NCBI GenBank assembly: GCA_964343195.1
Contig: CAYFIR010000105.1
Span: 1 to 23,938, forward strand
DNA: 23,938 bases
Origin: CAYVAP01 sp964343195
GTDB taxonomy: Bacteria > Bacteroidota > Bacteroidia > J057
Direction of reading: 5' to 3'
The notes beneath the pieces are model-generated. The model was not told where the DNA came from and made no database searches. It saw nothing but the letters and a program-made list of their open reading frames with translations. This document shows positions 1-6,437 of this stretch, in pieces. Both the position numbers and the translations under genes were made by a program. Position 1 is the stretch's first letter, and the number at the start of each line of letters is the position of its first letter.

Positions 1-9
1 TACCGGACC
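1..9 (-). tRNA. Possible 5' end of a further tRNA-Asp copy, cut by the window edge
   Basis: Read on the minus strand, bases 9 to 1 are GGTCCGGTA, the same nine bases that begin the tRNA-Asp-like sequence at 104-33 and that begin typical Bacteroidota tRNA-Asp genes. The rest would lie outside the window. A nine-base match is weak evidence; it could also be a short duplication left by decay of the neighbouring copy. Confidence 0.25.
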
Positions 10-32
10 AACGGTATGTATGTCAAAAGAAC

Positions 33-104
33 GGTCTGGACAATTGAGAAGGCTGCGACCCTCCCGACTTGTCGGGATATGCTAACCAACTGAACTACCG
101 GACC
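33..104 (-). pseudogene. Decayed tRNA-Asp-like gene
   Basis: On the minus strand the first 22 bases (acceptor GGTCCGG, TA, then the D-arm with AGTTGGTTA) match the usual Bacteroidota tRNA-Asp 5' half. A seven-base 3' acceptor strand CCAGACC closes the cloverleaf with one C-A mismatch. The middle is abnormal: the anticodon arm is TCCCG-ACAAGT-CGGGA, with a six-base loop and no GTC anticodon in the right place. The T-arm lacks the TTCGA loop and has only weak, wobble-rich pairing. Total length is 72 bases. I read it as a tRNA-derived pseudogene whose anticodon arm has been replaced by a TCCCGAC/GTCGGGA palindrome. A non-canonical tRNA or an integration scar is less likely. Confidence 0.55.
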
Positions 105-151
105 GGCTTGTTGAAGAACAAACAATCAGGCGTTTTTCCCGATTGCGGATG

Positions 152-182
152 CAAATATAGAAGGACCGGACCGACTGTCCAA
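152..182 (-). promoter_or_regulatory. Bacteroidota-type promoter for the tRNA-like gene
   Basis: Read on the minus strand, a -33 TTG (182-180) is followed after 20 bases by TATATTTG (159-152), an exact fit to the TAnnTTTG -7 box of Bacteroidota sigma factors. It lies 47 bases upstream of the tRNA-like 5' end. The promoter appears intact although the gene it serves looks decayed, which supports an ancestral tRNA operon running leftwards out of the window. Confidence 0.55.
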
Positions 183-183
183 A

Positions 184-848
184 TACTACACGAAATTTTT
201 AGGAGTTTTTTAGATTCATTTGCTACCTGAGGCGTGGCTTAAGCAGGTATAAAGGGTATGGGGAAAGGGGGGGTAGGACAGTTTTCACATTGACCATTTT
301 CACCCCCTGGTTCCCCAAGGGGGATTTCGCGTAGCGTTTGGATCTTCTTGCCCCGTCCCTTTGTTCCTTGTCGAAGATTCCGGTTCATCGGAAAGAGGGT
401 TGGGGGTGAAAAACGCTTGCTCTGGAGGAATTTAGACCTACACCCGGGGAAATGAAGGAAAACAGGTCCTACATTCCTTTATACCTTTTGCTGGTTCACA
501 TCTGCCCAGGTGCCTAATCTACTCCTGCCCTTTTCCTGATAAAGTCTTGCCCCCGTTCATCGTGTAAATGATTCCCGGGCTGGTGAGCAGCATGGTCTGC
601 TGACATTTCTGGTACAACTGGTCTATCCAAAAATCCCATTTACTTCGAACAAGTTGACCTGGCCCAACGTCCTGTCCCCGCTACTTTTGATCGTCTTTCC
701 CTGAGAAAAGGGGCGATACTCCCAGAAAGTCACAGGAATTCGTCTACGGGTTTTCCTGTATCTGCTTCTACGGCAGCTCGATATTCTGCACACTTTCAGT
801 CAGATATCTTTCCATAGGCCTGGGAACATCTGGTGACAATTTGGAGGC
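184..848. other. Non-coding spacer between the tRNA-like gene and comEC
   Basis: No credible coding region is visible on either strand. The first half contains inverted repeats: GGTATAAAGG at 246-255 with CCTTTATACC at 477-486, and the 297-412 element listed separately. The second half (about 490-800) has no repeat that I recognise. A near-match -7 box TATCTTTC at 805-812, with TTC 18 bases further up, could serve comEC but is weak. Confidence 0.5.
297..412. repeat. 116-base palindromic element with 11-base inverted ends
   Basis: The ends are perfect inverted repeats, TTTTCACCCCC (297-307) and GGGGGTGAAAA (402-412). Inside are a CCCCCT/AGGGGG hairpin (303-308 with 318-323, sharing bases with the left end) and a TTCCG/CGGAA hairpin (379-383 with 389-393). 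The core GATTCCGGTTCATCGGAA (376-393) recurs almost unchanged at 12064-12082. It has no coding capacity and looks like a small dispersed REP- or MITE-type element. Confidence 0.55.
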
Positions 849-2408
849 ATGAAAACGATCCGCTTGTCTCCACTATTTAAAATTGTCCTGCTTTTGTCCG
901 TGGGAATAGGAATGAATTCGATGCTGGGAAATGGACCTGGGCTGCTAATCCTACCCGGAATGATTATCCTGGCTAGCGTCATTCGCTCTGGGAGAAAGTT
1001 GAGTTTTCACAAACGTGAAAGCCTTACTCTGATTGGCGCGGCGCTGCTACTTATAGGATTGGGAAGCCTGCGTCAATCCGTGGAAAACTATTCCTCCAGG
1101 TTAGACGACCTCGAACCCTACAACTGTCAGGAGCAGGCGATACTCGGAGTTGTTTCCGGGCCAATCAAGGAAAACGCCTGGGGCAGAAAAGCCACCCTGC
1201 ATATTTGTGCCCTGCAGGACGACAGCACCTGGCAACCTCTCAATGGAAAACTCTTGGCCTATTTCCCGGCTGACGGAGCATCCATTCAGCAACATGACAG
1301 CGTCCTTGTTCTTGGCCGGTTTCAAACCGTGTACAGTCAGTATGAAAGTTACCTGAGCTTCCTCCACCAAAAGGGCATTCACCATGCAATCGAAGTAGAG
1401 GCTTATCAGGTGCGGAGGCAACGTACTGGCATCATGGCACTTGCCTCGAATTGGCAGCGTCAATTTTCTCAAAACCTCGGGATGGTTATCAAAGATCGGG
1501 ACCTAAGCGCCCTGGGGCAGGCCATGTTTCTGGGAGATAAAAGCCACCTGAGCACCGAGATGAAAGCAGATTTTGCGGCGGCTGGCGCAAGTCATGTGCT
1601 GGCCATCTCGGGCCTGCACGTCGGCATCGTATTCATTTTCATCACATTCCTGCTGACACCCCTGACCTGGCTACGAAATGGCAAAAAATGGCGCTCATTC
1701 GCAGCGCTGATCCTCTTGTTGCTATTCATGGTCATGACGGGAGCCTCGCCCGCAGTGGTTCGGGCGGTAATGATGCTGGGAAGTGTCCTGGTATTTCGCC
1801 TGTTCTATGCCAGATACCAATTGCTCAATGTGGTGTCACTGGCCGCCCTGATTCAGGTGCTACACAATCCGGGGGTAATAAAAGAGGTAGGGTTCCAGCT
1901 CTCATATGCCGCCGTGCTGGGCATCGTGTTTCTGCTGCCCTACTTTGAAAAGCAATACAAAACGAAGCATCGCTGGCTGGGGCTCATCTATGGTTGGATC
2001 GCCGTGAGCCTGGTGGCTACCCTGGCGACCGCACCCCTTATCATCTATTACTTCGGGCAGTTCCCTACCTACTTTTTGCTGACCAATCTGCTGATTTCAG
2101 GCTTTCTGCCTCTGCTCATGGGCCTTGGGTTCCTGACGGTTTTACTGGCTGGAGTGCCAATGGCAGGCGCTATCCTGGGTGGCATGGTGGAGTTTCTCCT
2201 TCACATCCTGGCTACGATTTGTACAGAAATCGCTGCTCTCCCCTTTGCCGTCATCGAAAATTTCAGCCTGAGTGAAAAGGGACTTCCGGCTCTCTTCCTG
2301 CAAGTTGGTATCGCATTACTGTTCCTTTTCGCTCCGGTTTGGAAAATACACCGGCCAAGGTTCTCCCGAAAAGCCAGACTTCAGCCCACATCCCCAAGCC
2401 TTTCTTAA
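849..2408 (+). CDS. comEC: ComEC/Rec2-type DNA uptake channel, short form
   Basis: ComEC forms the inner-membrane channel through which single-stranded DNA enters during natural transformation. The 519-residue product starts with hydrophobic helices, has a soluble DUF4131-like segment (about 80-200), and then the Competence domain. The hallmark region near residue 220-260 reads GQAMFLGDKS...AAGASHVLAISGLHVG, followed by many membrane helices including GASPAVVRA and GFQLSYAAVLG. It stops soon after the last helix with a basic tail. The C-terminal metallo-beta-lactamase-like domain of longer ComEC proteins (776 residues in Bacillus) is absent, and the protein is also shorter than many Bacteroidota homologues as I remember them. 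The Y1-type gene follows 52 bases later, so loss of the 3' end by rearrangement is possible. ATG 849 is preceded by TTGGAGG, an unusually SD-like stretch. Confidence 0.9.
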   Translation: MKTIRLSPLFKIVLLLSVGIGMNSMLGNGPGLLILPGMIILASVIRSGRKLSFHKRESLTLIGAALLLIGLGSLRQSVENYSSRLDDLEPYNCQEQAILGVVSGPIKENAWGRKATLHICALQDDSTWQPLNGKLLAYFPADGASIQQHDSVLVLGRFQTVYSQYESYLSFLHQKGIHHAIEVEAYQVRRQRTGIMALASNWQRQFSQNLGMVIKDRDLSALGQAMFLGDKSHLSTEMKADFAAAGASHVLAISGLHVGIVFIFITFLLTPLTWLRNGKKWRSFAALILLLLFMVMTGASPAVVRAVMMLGSVLVFRLFYARYQLLNVVSLAALIQVLHNPGVIKEVGFQLSYAAVLGIVFLLPYFEKQYKTKHRWLGLIYGWIAVSLVATLATAPLIIYYFGQFPTYFLLTNLLISGFLPLLMGLGFLTVLLAGVPMAGAILGGMVEFLLHILATICTEIAALPFAVIENFSLSEKGLPALFLQVGIALLFLFAPVWKIHRPRFSRKARLQPTSPSLS

Positions 2409-2460
2409 GCTCCCTTATTCATTTGCTCAGTTACGAATCATCAATCTCAAAATTCCATTC

Positions 2461-2940
2461 ATGTCATTTACCAATCAACTCCACTACAAGCCTCAATGGC
2501 TTCACATCATCTGGACCAGTCAGGACTTTCGCCCCTGGATACCAAAGGGAAAAGATTCTTTGCTTGTCAGACAGATCCATAAAGCCTGCCGTCAGCAGGG
2601 GATTTACCTGGATCTTGCAGCAGGACACGACCAACACATTCATCTGTTGGTTCGGCCGCATACCCAGAAACTAGCCGAACAACTGCGTACCCTCGTAAGC
2701 TATCAGAGCCGACGCTTCATGTACAGGCACCTACCTTCGGATATTTCCTCGCAGATAACCCTCGTGGACTGGGTCAAAACCATCCGCCACCAGGAACTAG
2801 GGGTAATACGCCGACACCTGCTTCGTCAGGAAAAAATCCATGAAAACATGAGCTTTGAGGAAGAGTTACAGTCTCTTGGCATGACCCAGCCCAACGATAC
2901 CTGCGTCATCTGGGGAGATATCTATCTGGTAAGTGCGTGA
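2461..2940 (+). CDS. IS200/RAYT-like Y1 HUH protein lacking the catalytic Tyr
   Basis: This 159-residue protein has the fold signature of Y1 transposases (PF01797). It shows a start resembling IS200 TnpA, the HUH metal-binding motif as H59-I60-H61 in QHIHLLV, a helix with LVSYQSRRF (79-87), and the C-terminal stretch VIRRHLLRQEKIHENMSFEE (115-134). In IS200-type enzymes that last stretch normally reads like YIxNQEEHHxxxTFxEE, with the Tyr making the DNA-protein bond. Here the aligned residue is His119. No IS ends or partner TnpB are visible. It may be a domesticated or dead copy of a REP-associated (RAYT) protein. I chose ATG 2461 because the upstream in-frame extension overlaps comEC and does not resemble the family. 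The family call is strong; activity is doubtful. Confidence 0.8.
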   Translation: MSFTNQLHYKPQWLHIIWTSQDFRPWIPKGKDSLLVRQIHKACRQQGIYLDLAAGHDQHIHLLVRPHTQKLAEQLRTLVSYQSRRFMYRHLPSDISSQITLVDWVKTIRHQELGVIRRHLLRQEKIHENMSFEEELQSLGMTQPNDTCVIWGDIYLVSA

Positions 2941-2954
2941 AGTGGGGAAAAGAA

Positions 2955-3050
2955 GGTATGGAGGTATGGAGGTATGGAGGTATGGAGGTATGAGTGTGCG
3001 AAATATGGCCCAACAGGTTCCTCCATATACTTCATATACTTCATATACTC
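2955..3050. repeat. Paired minisatellites of opposite base bias
   Basis: Five tandem copies of an 8-base unit GGTATGGA (2955-2994) are followed 29 bases later by three copies of a 9-base unit CATATACTT (3024-3050), preceded by CCTC. The two blocks are roughly complementary (GGAGGTATG against CATAYCTCC-like sequence), so the spacer could fold back on itself. The same purine-rich wording recurs near 10067 and 10950. Copy number probably varies between strains. Confidence 0.7.
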
Positions 3051-3083
3051 CCTATACCCCACACCTACTAACCTCACCAATAT

Positions 3084-3114
3084 TTGATTCCTTTCCCGAG
3101 TCTCCTGATCTTTG
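3084..3114 (+). promoter_or_regulatory. Candidate promoter for ypdA
   Basis: TTG at 3084-3086 and GATCTTTG at 3107-3114 are separated by exactly 20 bases. This fits the Bacteroidota -33/-7 layout with one mismatch in TAnnTTTG. It lies 47 bases before the chosen ypdA start, which supports ATG 3162 over the earlier in-frame ATG at 3084. Confidence 0.4.
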
Positions 3115-3161
3115 CTGCGAATTTGCGCCCCGAGATCAAATATCACAAAGCGAACAAGCGA

Positions 3162-4139
3162 ATGAATCAGAAGCTGGACGTACTCATCATTGGCGCAGGC
3201 CCCATTGGACTGGCTTGTGGCATTGAAGCGACCAAAGCTGGTCTGAACTATCAGATCATCGAAAAAGGAGTGTTGGTCAACTCGATTTATAACTATCCGG
3301 CCAACATGACCTTTTTCTCGACTTCGGAGAAAATCGAGATCGGAGGGGTACCGTTTGTTTCGCATGGAAACAAGCCCACCCGGATGGAAGCCCTGGAATA
3401 TTATCGCCGGGTCAAAAACCTGTTTGAGCTAAAAGTAAACCTCTACGAAGCCGTTGAGACCATCGCGCGCACCGACGAGGGCGATTATTACATCAAGAGC
3501 AGCAAAGCCGAATATTCCGCTTCACAGGTCGTCATCGCGACAGGATTTTACGATCAGCCCAACTTGCTGGATGTTCCAGGCGAAGACCTGCCCAAGGTAT
3601 TACACTACTATAGCGAACCTTATCCTTTTGCCGAACAAAAAGTCGTCGTAGTCGGAGCCGGTAACAGCGCCATCGATGTCGCCCTGGAAACCTGGCGTAA
3701 GGGAGCCAAGGTCACGCTCGTACACCGAGGGGCTGAGATCAGCCATAGGATTAAATATTGGGTGAAACCCGACATCGACAACCGCATCGCAGAGGGATCG
3801 ATCAAGGCTTACTTCAATTCTTCTCTAACGGAAATTCGCCCCGATCAAGTGGACATCCAGACTCCTGAAGGGCTGGTTACCATTGAAAATGACTTCGTCC
3901 TCGCCATGACGGGGTATCACCCCAATTTCGAGTGGCTGGAGAGCATTGGCATCGAAGTGAGCGACGATGAGTCCTGCTTCCCGCAGCGAAACGCAGATAC
4001 CTTCGAGTCCAACCTGCCGGGGGTATTCCTCGCCGGAACCGTCTGTGGCGGCAACAAGACCAGCAAGTGGTTCATCGAAAACTCCATCGCTCACGCAGAG
4101 ATCATCATCGCCCAGGTAGCGAAAAGGGTGAAAAATTAG
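3162..4139 (+). CDS. ypdA: YpdA-family FAD/NAD(P)H disulfide reductase
   Basis: This is a 325-residue two-dinucleotide-binding-domain flavoprotein. It has an FAD site GAGPIG (11-16), ATGFYD (126-131), an NAD(P)H site GAGNSA (165-170) and a C-terminal LAGTVCGG...WFIENSIAHA. Length and sequence match YpdA, the putative bacillithiol-disulfide reductase of Firmicutes (about 325 residues), rather than thioredoxin reductase, because there is no CxxC pair. The Cys found in the first Gly motif of Firmicute YpdA (GGGPCG, from memory) is Ile15 here; the nearest Cys is 19. The substrate in this organism is therefore an inference. ATG 3162 gives the normal family N-terminus; an earlier in-frame ATG at 3084 adds 26 unrelated residues. 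The stop codon lies inside the arm of the following repeat. Confidence 0.85.
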   Translation: MNQKLDVLIIGAGPIGLACGIEATKAGLNYQIIEKGVLVNSIYNYPANMTFFSTSEKIEIGGVPFVSHGNKPTRMEALEYYRRVKNLFELKVNLYEAVETIARTDEGDYYIKSSKAEYSASQVVIATGFYDQPNLLDVPGEDLPKVLHYYSEPYPFAEQKVVVVGAGNSAIDVALETWRKGAKVTLVHRGAEISHRIKYWVKPDIDNRIAEGSIKAYFNSSLTEIRPDQVDIQTPEGLVTIENDFVLAMTGYHPNFEWLESIGIEVSDDESCFPQRNADTFESNLPGVFLAGTVCGGNKTSKWFIENSIAHAEIIIAQVAKRVKN

Positions 4140-4313
4140 AAGTCAGACCGTCTTGGGCCTGTCAGATCGTCCTGGCCAGTTCGGCAAGCTCACTGGCCGG
4201 GACTGTCAGATGCCAGACAAGAAATAATCCTTCTAACTTCTTATCTCTCTTCTCGCAGTGAAACGATCTCGCAGCGAAGGCAGCCTGTCCCGAGAATCGG
4301 GAGTCTGACTTCT
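4138..4313. repeat. Spacer palindrome of the AGAAGTCAGAC family (ypdA-surE)
   Basis: The outer arms are AGAAGTCAGAC (4138-4148, overlapping the ypdA stop codon) and GTCTGACTTCT (4303-4313). Nested inside are GGCCAGT/ACTGGCC and TCCCGA-GAA-TCGGGA hairpins and further CTGTCAGA pieces. The same wording fills the next spacer (5148-5285). The whole gap before surE is non-coding. Confidence 0.65.
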
Positions 4314-4373
4314 TCTACCGCTTCTCGCTTCTTTCCACTACCTTGCGGCCCTCAACAAACAAGCAAAAAATCC

Positions 4374-5141
4374 ATGCCCAAAATATTAGTCAGCAACGAC
4401 GATGGCATCCACGCTCCCGGTATCCTGGCCCTGATCCAGGTCGCCCAGGAATTTGGAGAGGTTACCGTCGTCGCTCCCAATAGCCCTCAGAGCGGGATGG
4501 GACACGCCATCAGCGTCGGCAAACCGCTGCGCATCTATGAAGAGGAATTAACCGAAGCCCACCTGATCGGCTTTGCCACATCGGGCACGCCCGCTGACTG
4601 TGTAAAACTGGCCACTGGCGTCATCATGGATGAGGAACCCGACCTCATCGTGTCCGGCATCAACCACGGCTACAATTCGTCTGTGAGCAGCATCTACTCG
4701 GGCACACTGTCTGCCGCGCGCGAAGGTTCCCTCCAGGGAATTCCCTCCATCGGATTTTCGCTTGGGAACTACCAGCACGAAGCCGACATGACCACGGCCC
4801 AGGCAGTCGCCCGTCAGGTGATCGCCCAGGCACTGGAACATGGACTTCCAGGAACCGGATTGCTCAATGTCAATGTCCCGGACCTGCCGCTAGATGAACT
4901 AAAAGGCATCCGGATTGTACGCCAGGCCATGGGCCGTTGGGTCGAGGAATTCGACGAACGGGTAGATCCCCACGGAAGAAAGTACTACTGGCTCACGGGT
5001 AATTTTGCCCTACTGGATGAAGGAACCGACACAGACATCCATGCCCTGAGAGACGGTTATGCTTCCCTTACCCCCATGTCCAATGACCTGACGGCCCATA
5101 GCGATGTGCCCGCTTTGACGCATTGGGATTTGAAAGTGTAG
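4374..5141 (+). CDS. surE: 5'/3'-nucleotidase SurE
   Basis: SurE removes phosphate from nucleoside monophosphates and is a stationary-phase survival factor in the cytoplasm. The 255-residue protein carries the full metal site: D9-D10 in VSNDDG, Ser40 in APNSPQSG and Asn97 in VSGINHG. The flanking ISVGKPLR and SGTPADCV segments are also typical. Length is normal for the family (about 250). ATG 4374 places NDDG at the expected position. It sits between ypdA and lpxB on the same strand, separated from both by palindromic spacers, so co-transcription is possible but not shown. The surE-lpxB pairing is, as I remember, seen in other Bacteroidota. Confidence 0.96.
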   Translation: MPKILVSNDDGIHAPGILALIQVAQEFGEVTVVAPNSPQSGMGHAISVGKPLRIYEEELTEAHLIGFATSGTPADCVKLATGVIMDEEPDLIVSGINHGYNSSVSSIYSGTLSAAREGSLQGIPSIGFSLGNYQHEADMTTAQAVARQVIAQALEHGLPGTGLLNVNVPDLPLDELKGIRIVRQAMGRWVEEFDERVDPHGRKYYWLTGNFALLDEGTDTDIHALRDGYASLTPMSNDLTAHSDVPALTHWDLKV

Positions 5142-5177
5142 GAAAAAAGAAGTCAGATCGTCCCGCTTCGCGGGACT

Positions 5178-5240
5178 GTCAGAAGTCAGAGACGAGACAA
5201 GAAACAAAGAATCCATTTCCATTCCCCTCTGACTTCTGAC
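5178..5240. repeat. 14-base perfect inverted repeat in the surE-lpxB spacer
   Basis: GTCAGAAGTCAGAG (5178-5191) and CTCTGACTTCTGAC (5227-5240) are perfect inverted copies around a 35-base loop. A CGTCCCGC-TTC-GCGGGAC-type hairpin precedes them (about 5159-5176) and further CTGACA/TCTGAC pieces follow to 5283. It belongs to the same family as 4138-4313. Without a following U-run it does not look like a standard terminator. Confidence 0.75.
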
Positions 5241-5301
5241 AATGAAATGGTCTTACTTCTGACAGGTGCAGCCGCTCTGACATCTCTATCTTCTTTTTCT
5301 C

Positions 5302-6384
5302 ATGAAACTCTACCTCATCTCCGGCGAAGACTCCGGCGACATGCACGGAGCCAATCTGGTCAAAGCGCTACGTAGCAAGCTTTCCGACCTCGATGTACGA
5401 GGGGTTGGAGGAGACCGACTATTGGCCGAAGGGATGGAGACCGTCGCCCACGTGCGCGACATCAACTTTATGGGCTTCGCTGAGGTCGTTCAGCATTTGG
5501 GAACGATCCGAAAGCTCTTCCGGACAGTCGAGGCCGACATCGAAGCATGGAAACCAGACGTAGTCGTGCTGGTAGACTATCCGGGTTTCAACCTGCGAAT
5601 GGCGGCGTTTATCAAGAAGTTGGGGATACCCGTCGTGTACTACATTTCGCCTCAGGTGTGGGCCTGGAAGAAGAACCGGGTCAAAAAGATCCGGCGTTTT
5701 GTGGATAAAATGCTCGTGATCCTGCCCTTCGAAGCAAATTTCTACGAGAAGGAAGGAGTCGAGGCAGATTTCGTAGGCCACCCGCTGCTGGATGAGATAG
5801 GCGAAGTGAAGCGAAACAAGCCGGGGAAACCTACCATTGCCCTGCTGCCCGGCAGCCGCAAGCAGGAGATCCAGCGATTGCTGCCCGCTATGAGAGATTT
5901 GCCCACGCGATTTCCGGATTTCCGCTTTGTCATTGCGGGAGCCCCCAGCCAAACGGAGGAATTCTACCACAACCTTCTCCCGCCTGATTCTCCCATCGAA
6001 TTGAAGATGAATCAGACCTACGCACTGCTACGCGAAGCAGACTATGCCGTAGTCGCTTCTGGTACCGCGACGCTGGAGACCGCGCTTTTTCAGGTGCCGG
6101 AAGTGGTGATTTACCGAGGCTCCGGTTTGTCTGTCTGGCTGGCCAAACGCCTGGTCAAGGTTCCCTACATCAGCCTCGTCAACCTCATCATGGACCGCAA
6201 ACTCGTTACCGAGCTGATTCAGCGTGACTGCACCCCCGGACGCATCACCCAGGAACTACAGCTCATGATGCAGCCAGCAGAACGCGAAACCATGCTCAAT
6301 GGCTACGAAGAACTACGCATCAAACTCGGTGATGCCGGGGCTTCTGAAAATGCAGCGCAGAGCATTCTGAAACTCATAGAGTAA
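5302..6384 (+). CDS. lpxB: Lipid-A-disaccharide synthase LpxB
   Basis: LpxB joins UDP-2,3-diacylglucosamine and lipid X to make the lipid A disaccharide at the inner face of the inner membrane. The 360-residue protein (382 in E. coli) shows the family landmarks in order: SGEDSGDMHG (7-16), MGFAEV (57-62), DYPGFN (92-97), SPQVWAWKKNR (116-126), GHPLLDE (159-165), LPGSRKQEI (182-190) and a donor-binding ASGTATLET near residue 250. It follows surE after a 160-base repeat-filled gap. A 10-base-stem hairpin separates it from the ketoacyl synthase. Its presence confirms an LPS-bearing outer membrane. Confidence 0.96.
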   Translation: MKLYLISGEDSGDMHGANLVKALRSKLSDLDVRGVGGDRLLAEGMETVAHVRDINFMGFAEVVQHLGTIRKLFRTVEADIEAWKPDVVVLVDYPGFNLRMAAFIKKLGIPVVYYISPQVWAWKKNRVKKIRRFVDKMLVILPFEANFYEKEGVEADFVGHPLLDEIGEVKRNKPGKPTIALLPGSRKQEIQRLLPAMRDLPTRFPDFRFVIAGAPSQTEEFYHNLLPPDSPIELKMNQTYALLREADYAVVASGTATLETALFQVPEVVIYRGSGLSVWLAKRLVKVPYISLVNLIMDRKLVTELIQRDCTPGRITQELQLMMQPAERETMLNGYEELRIKLGDAGASENAAQSILKLIE

Positions 6385-6393
6385 CATTGGAGA

Positions 6394-6425
6394 TTGAGCA
6401 GTAACTTGGAATCACTACTGCTCAA
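6394..6425 (+). promoter_or_regulatory. Perfect 10-base-stem hairpin between lpxB and the ketoacyl synthase
   Basis: TTGAGCAGTA (6394-6403) and TACTGCTCAA (6416-6425) pair perfectly around a 12-base loop. It begins 9 bases after the lpxB stop and ends 12 bases before the next ATG. There is no U-tract, so it is more likely an mRNA processing or stability element, a translation-modulating hairpin or a protein site than a Rho-independent terminator. Confidence 0.5.
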
Positions 6426-6437
6426 ATAACCTGGCTC

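Noticed and set aside
2272..2460. Longer N-terminus for the Y1-type protein overlapping comEC
   Set aside because: The added residues do not resemble the family; ATG 2461 gives the expected start.
3084..3161. Longer N-terminus for YpdA from ATG 3084
   Set aside because: It adds 26 residues unlike the family and would begin inside the likely promoter.
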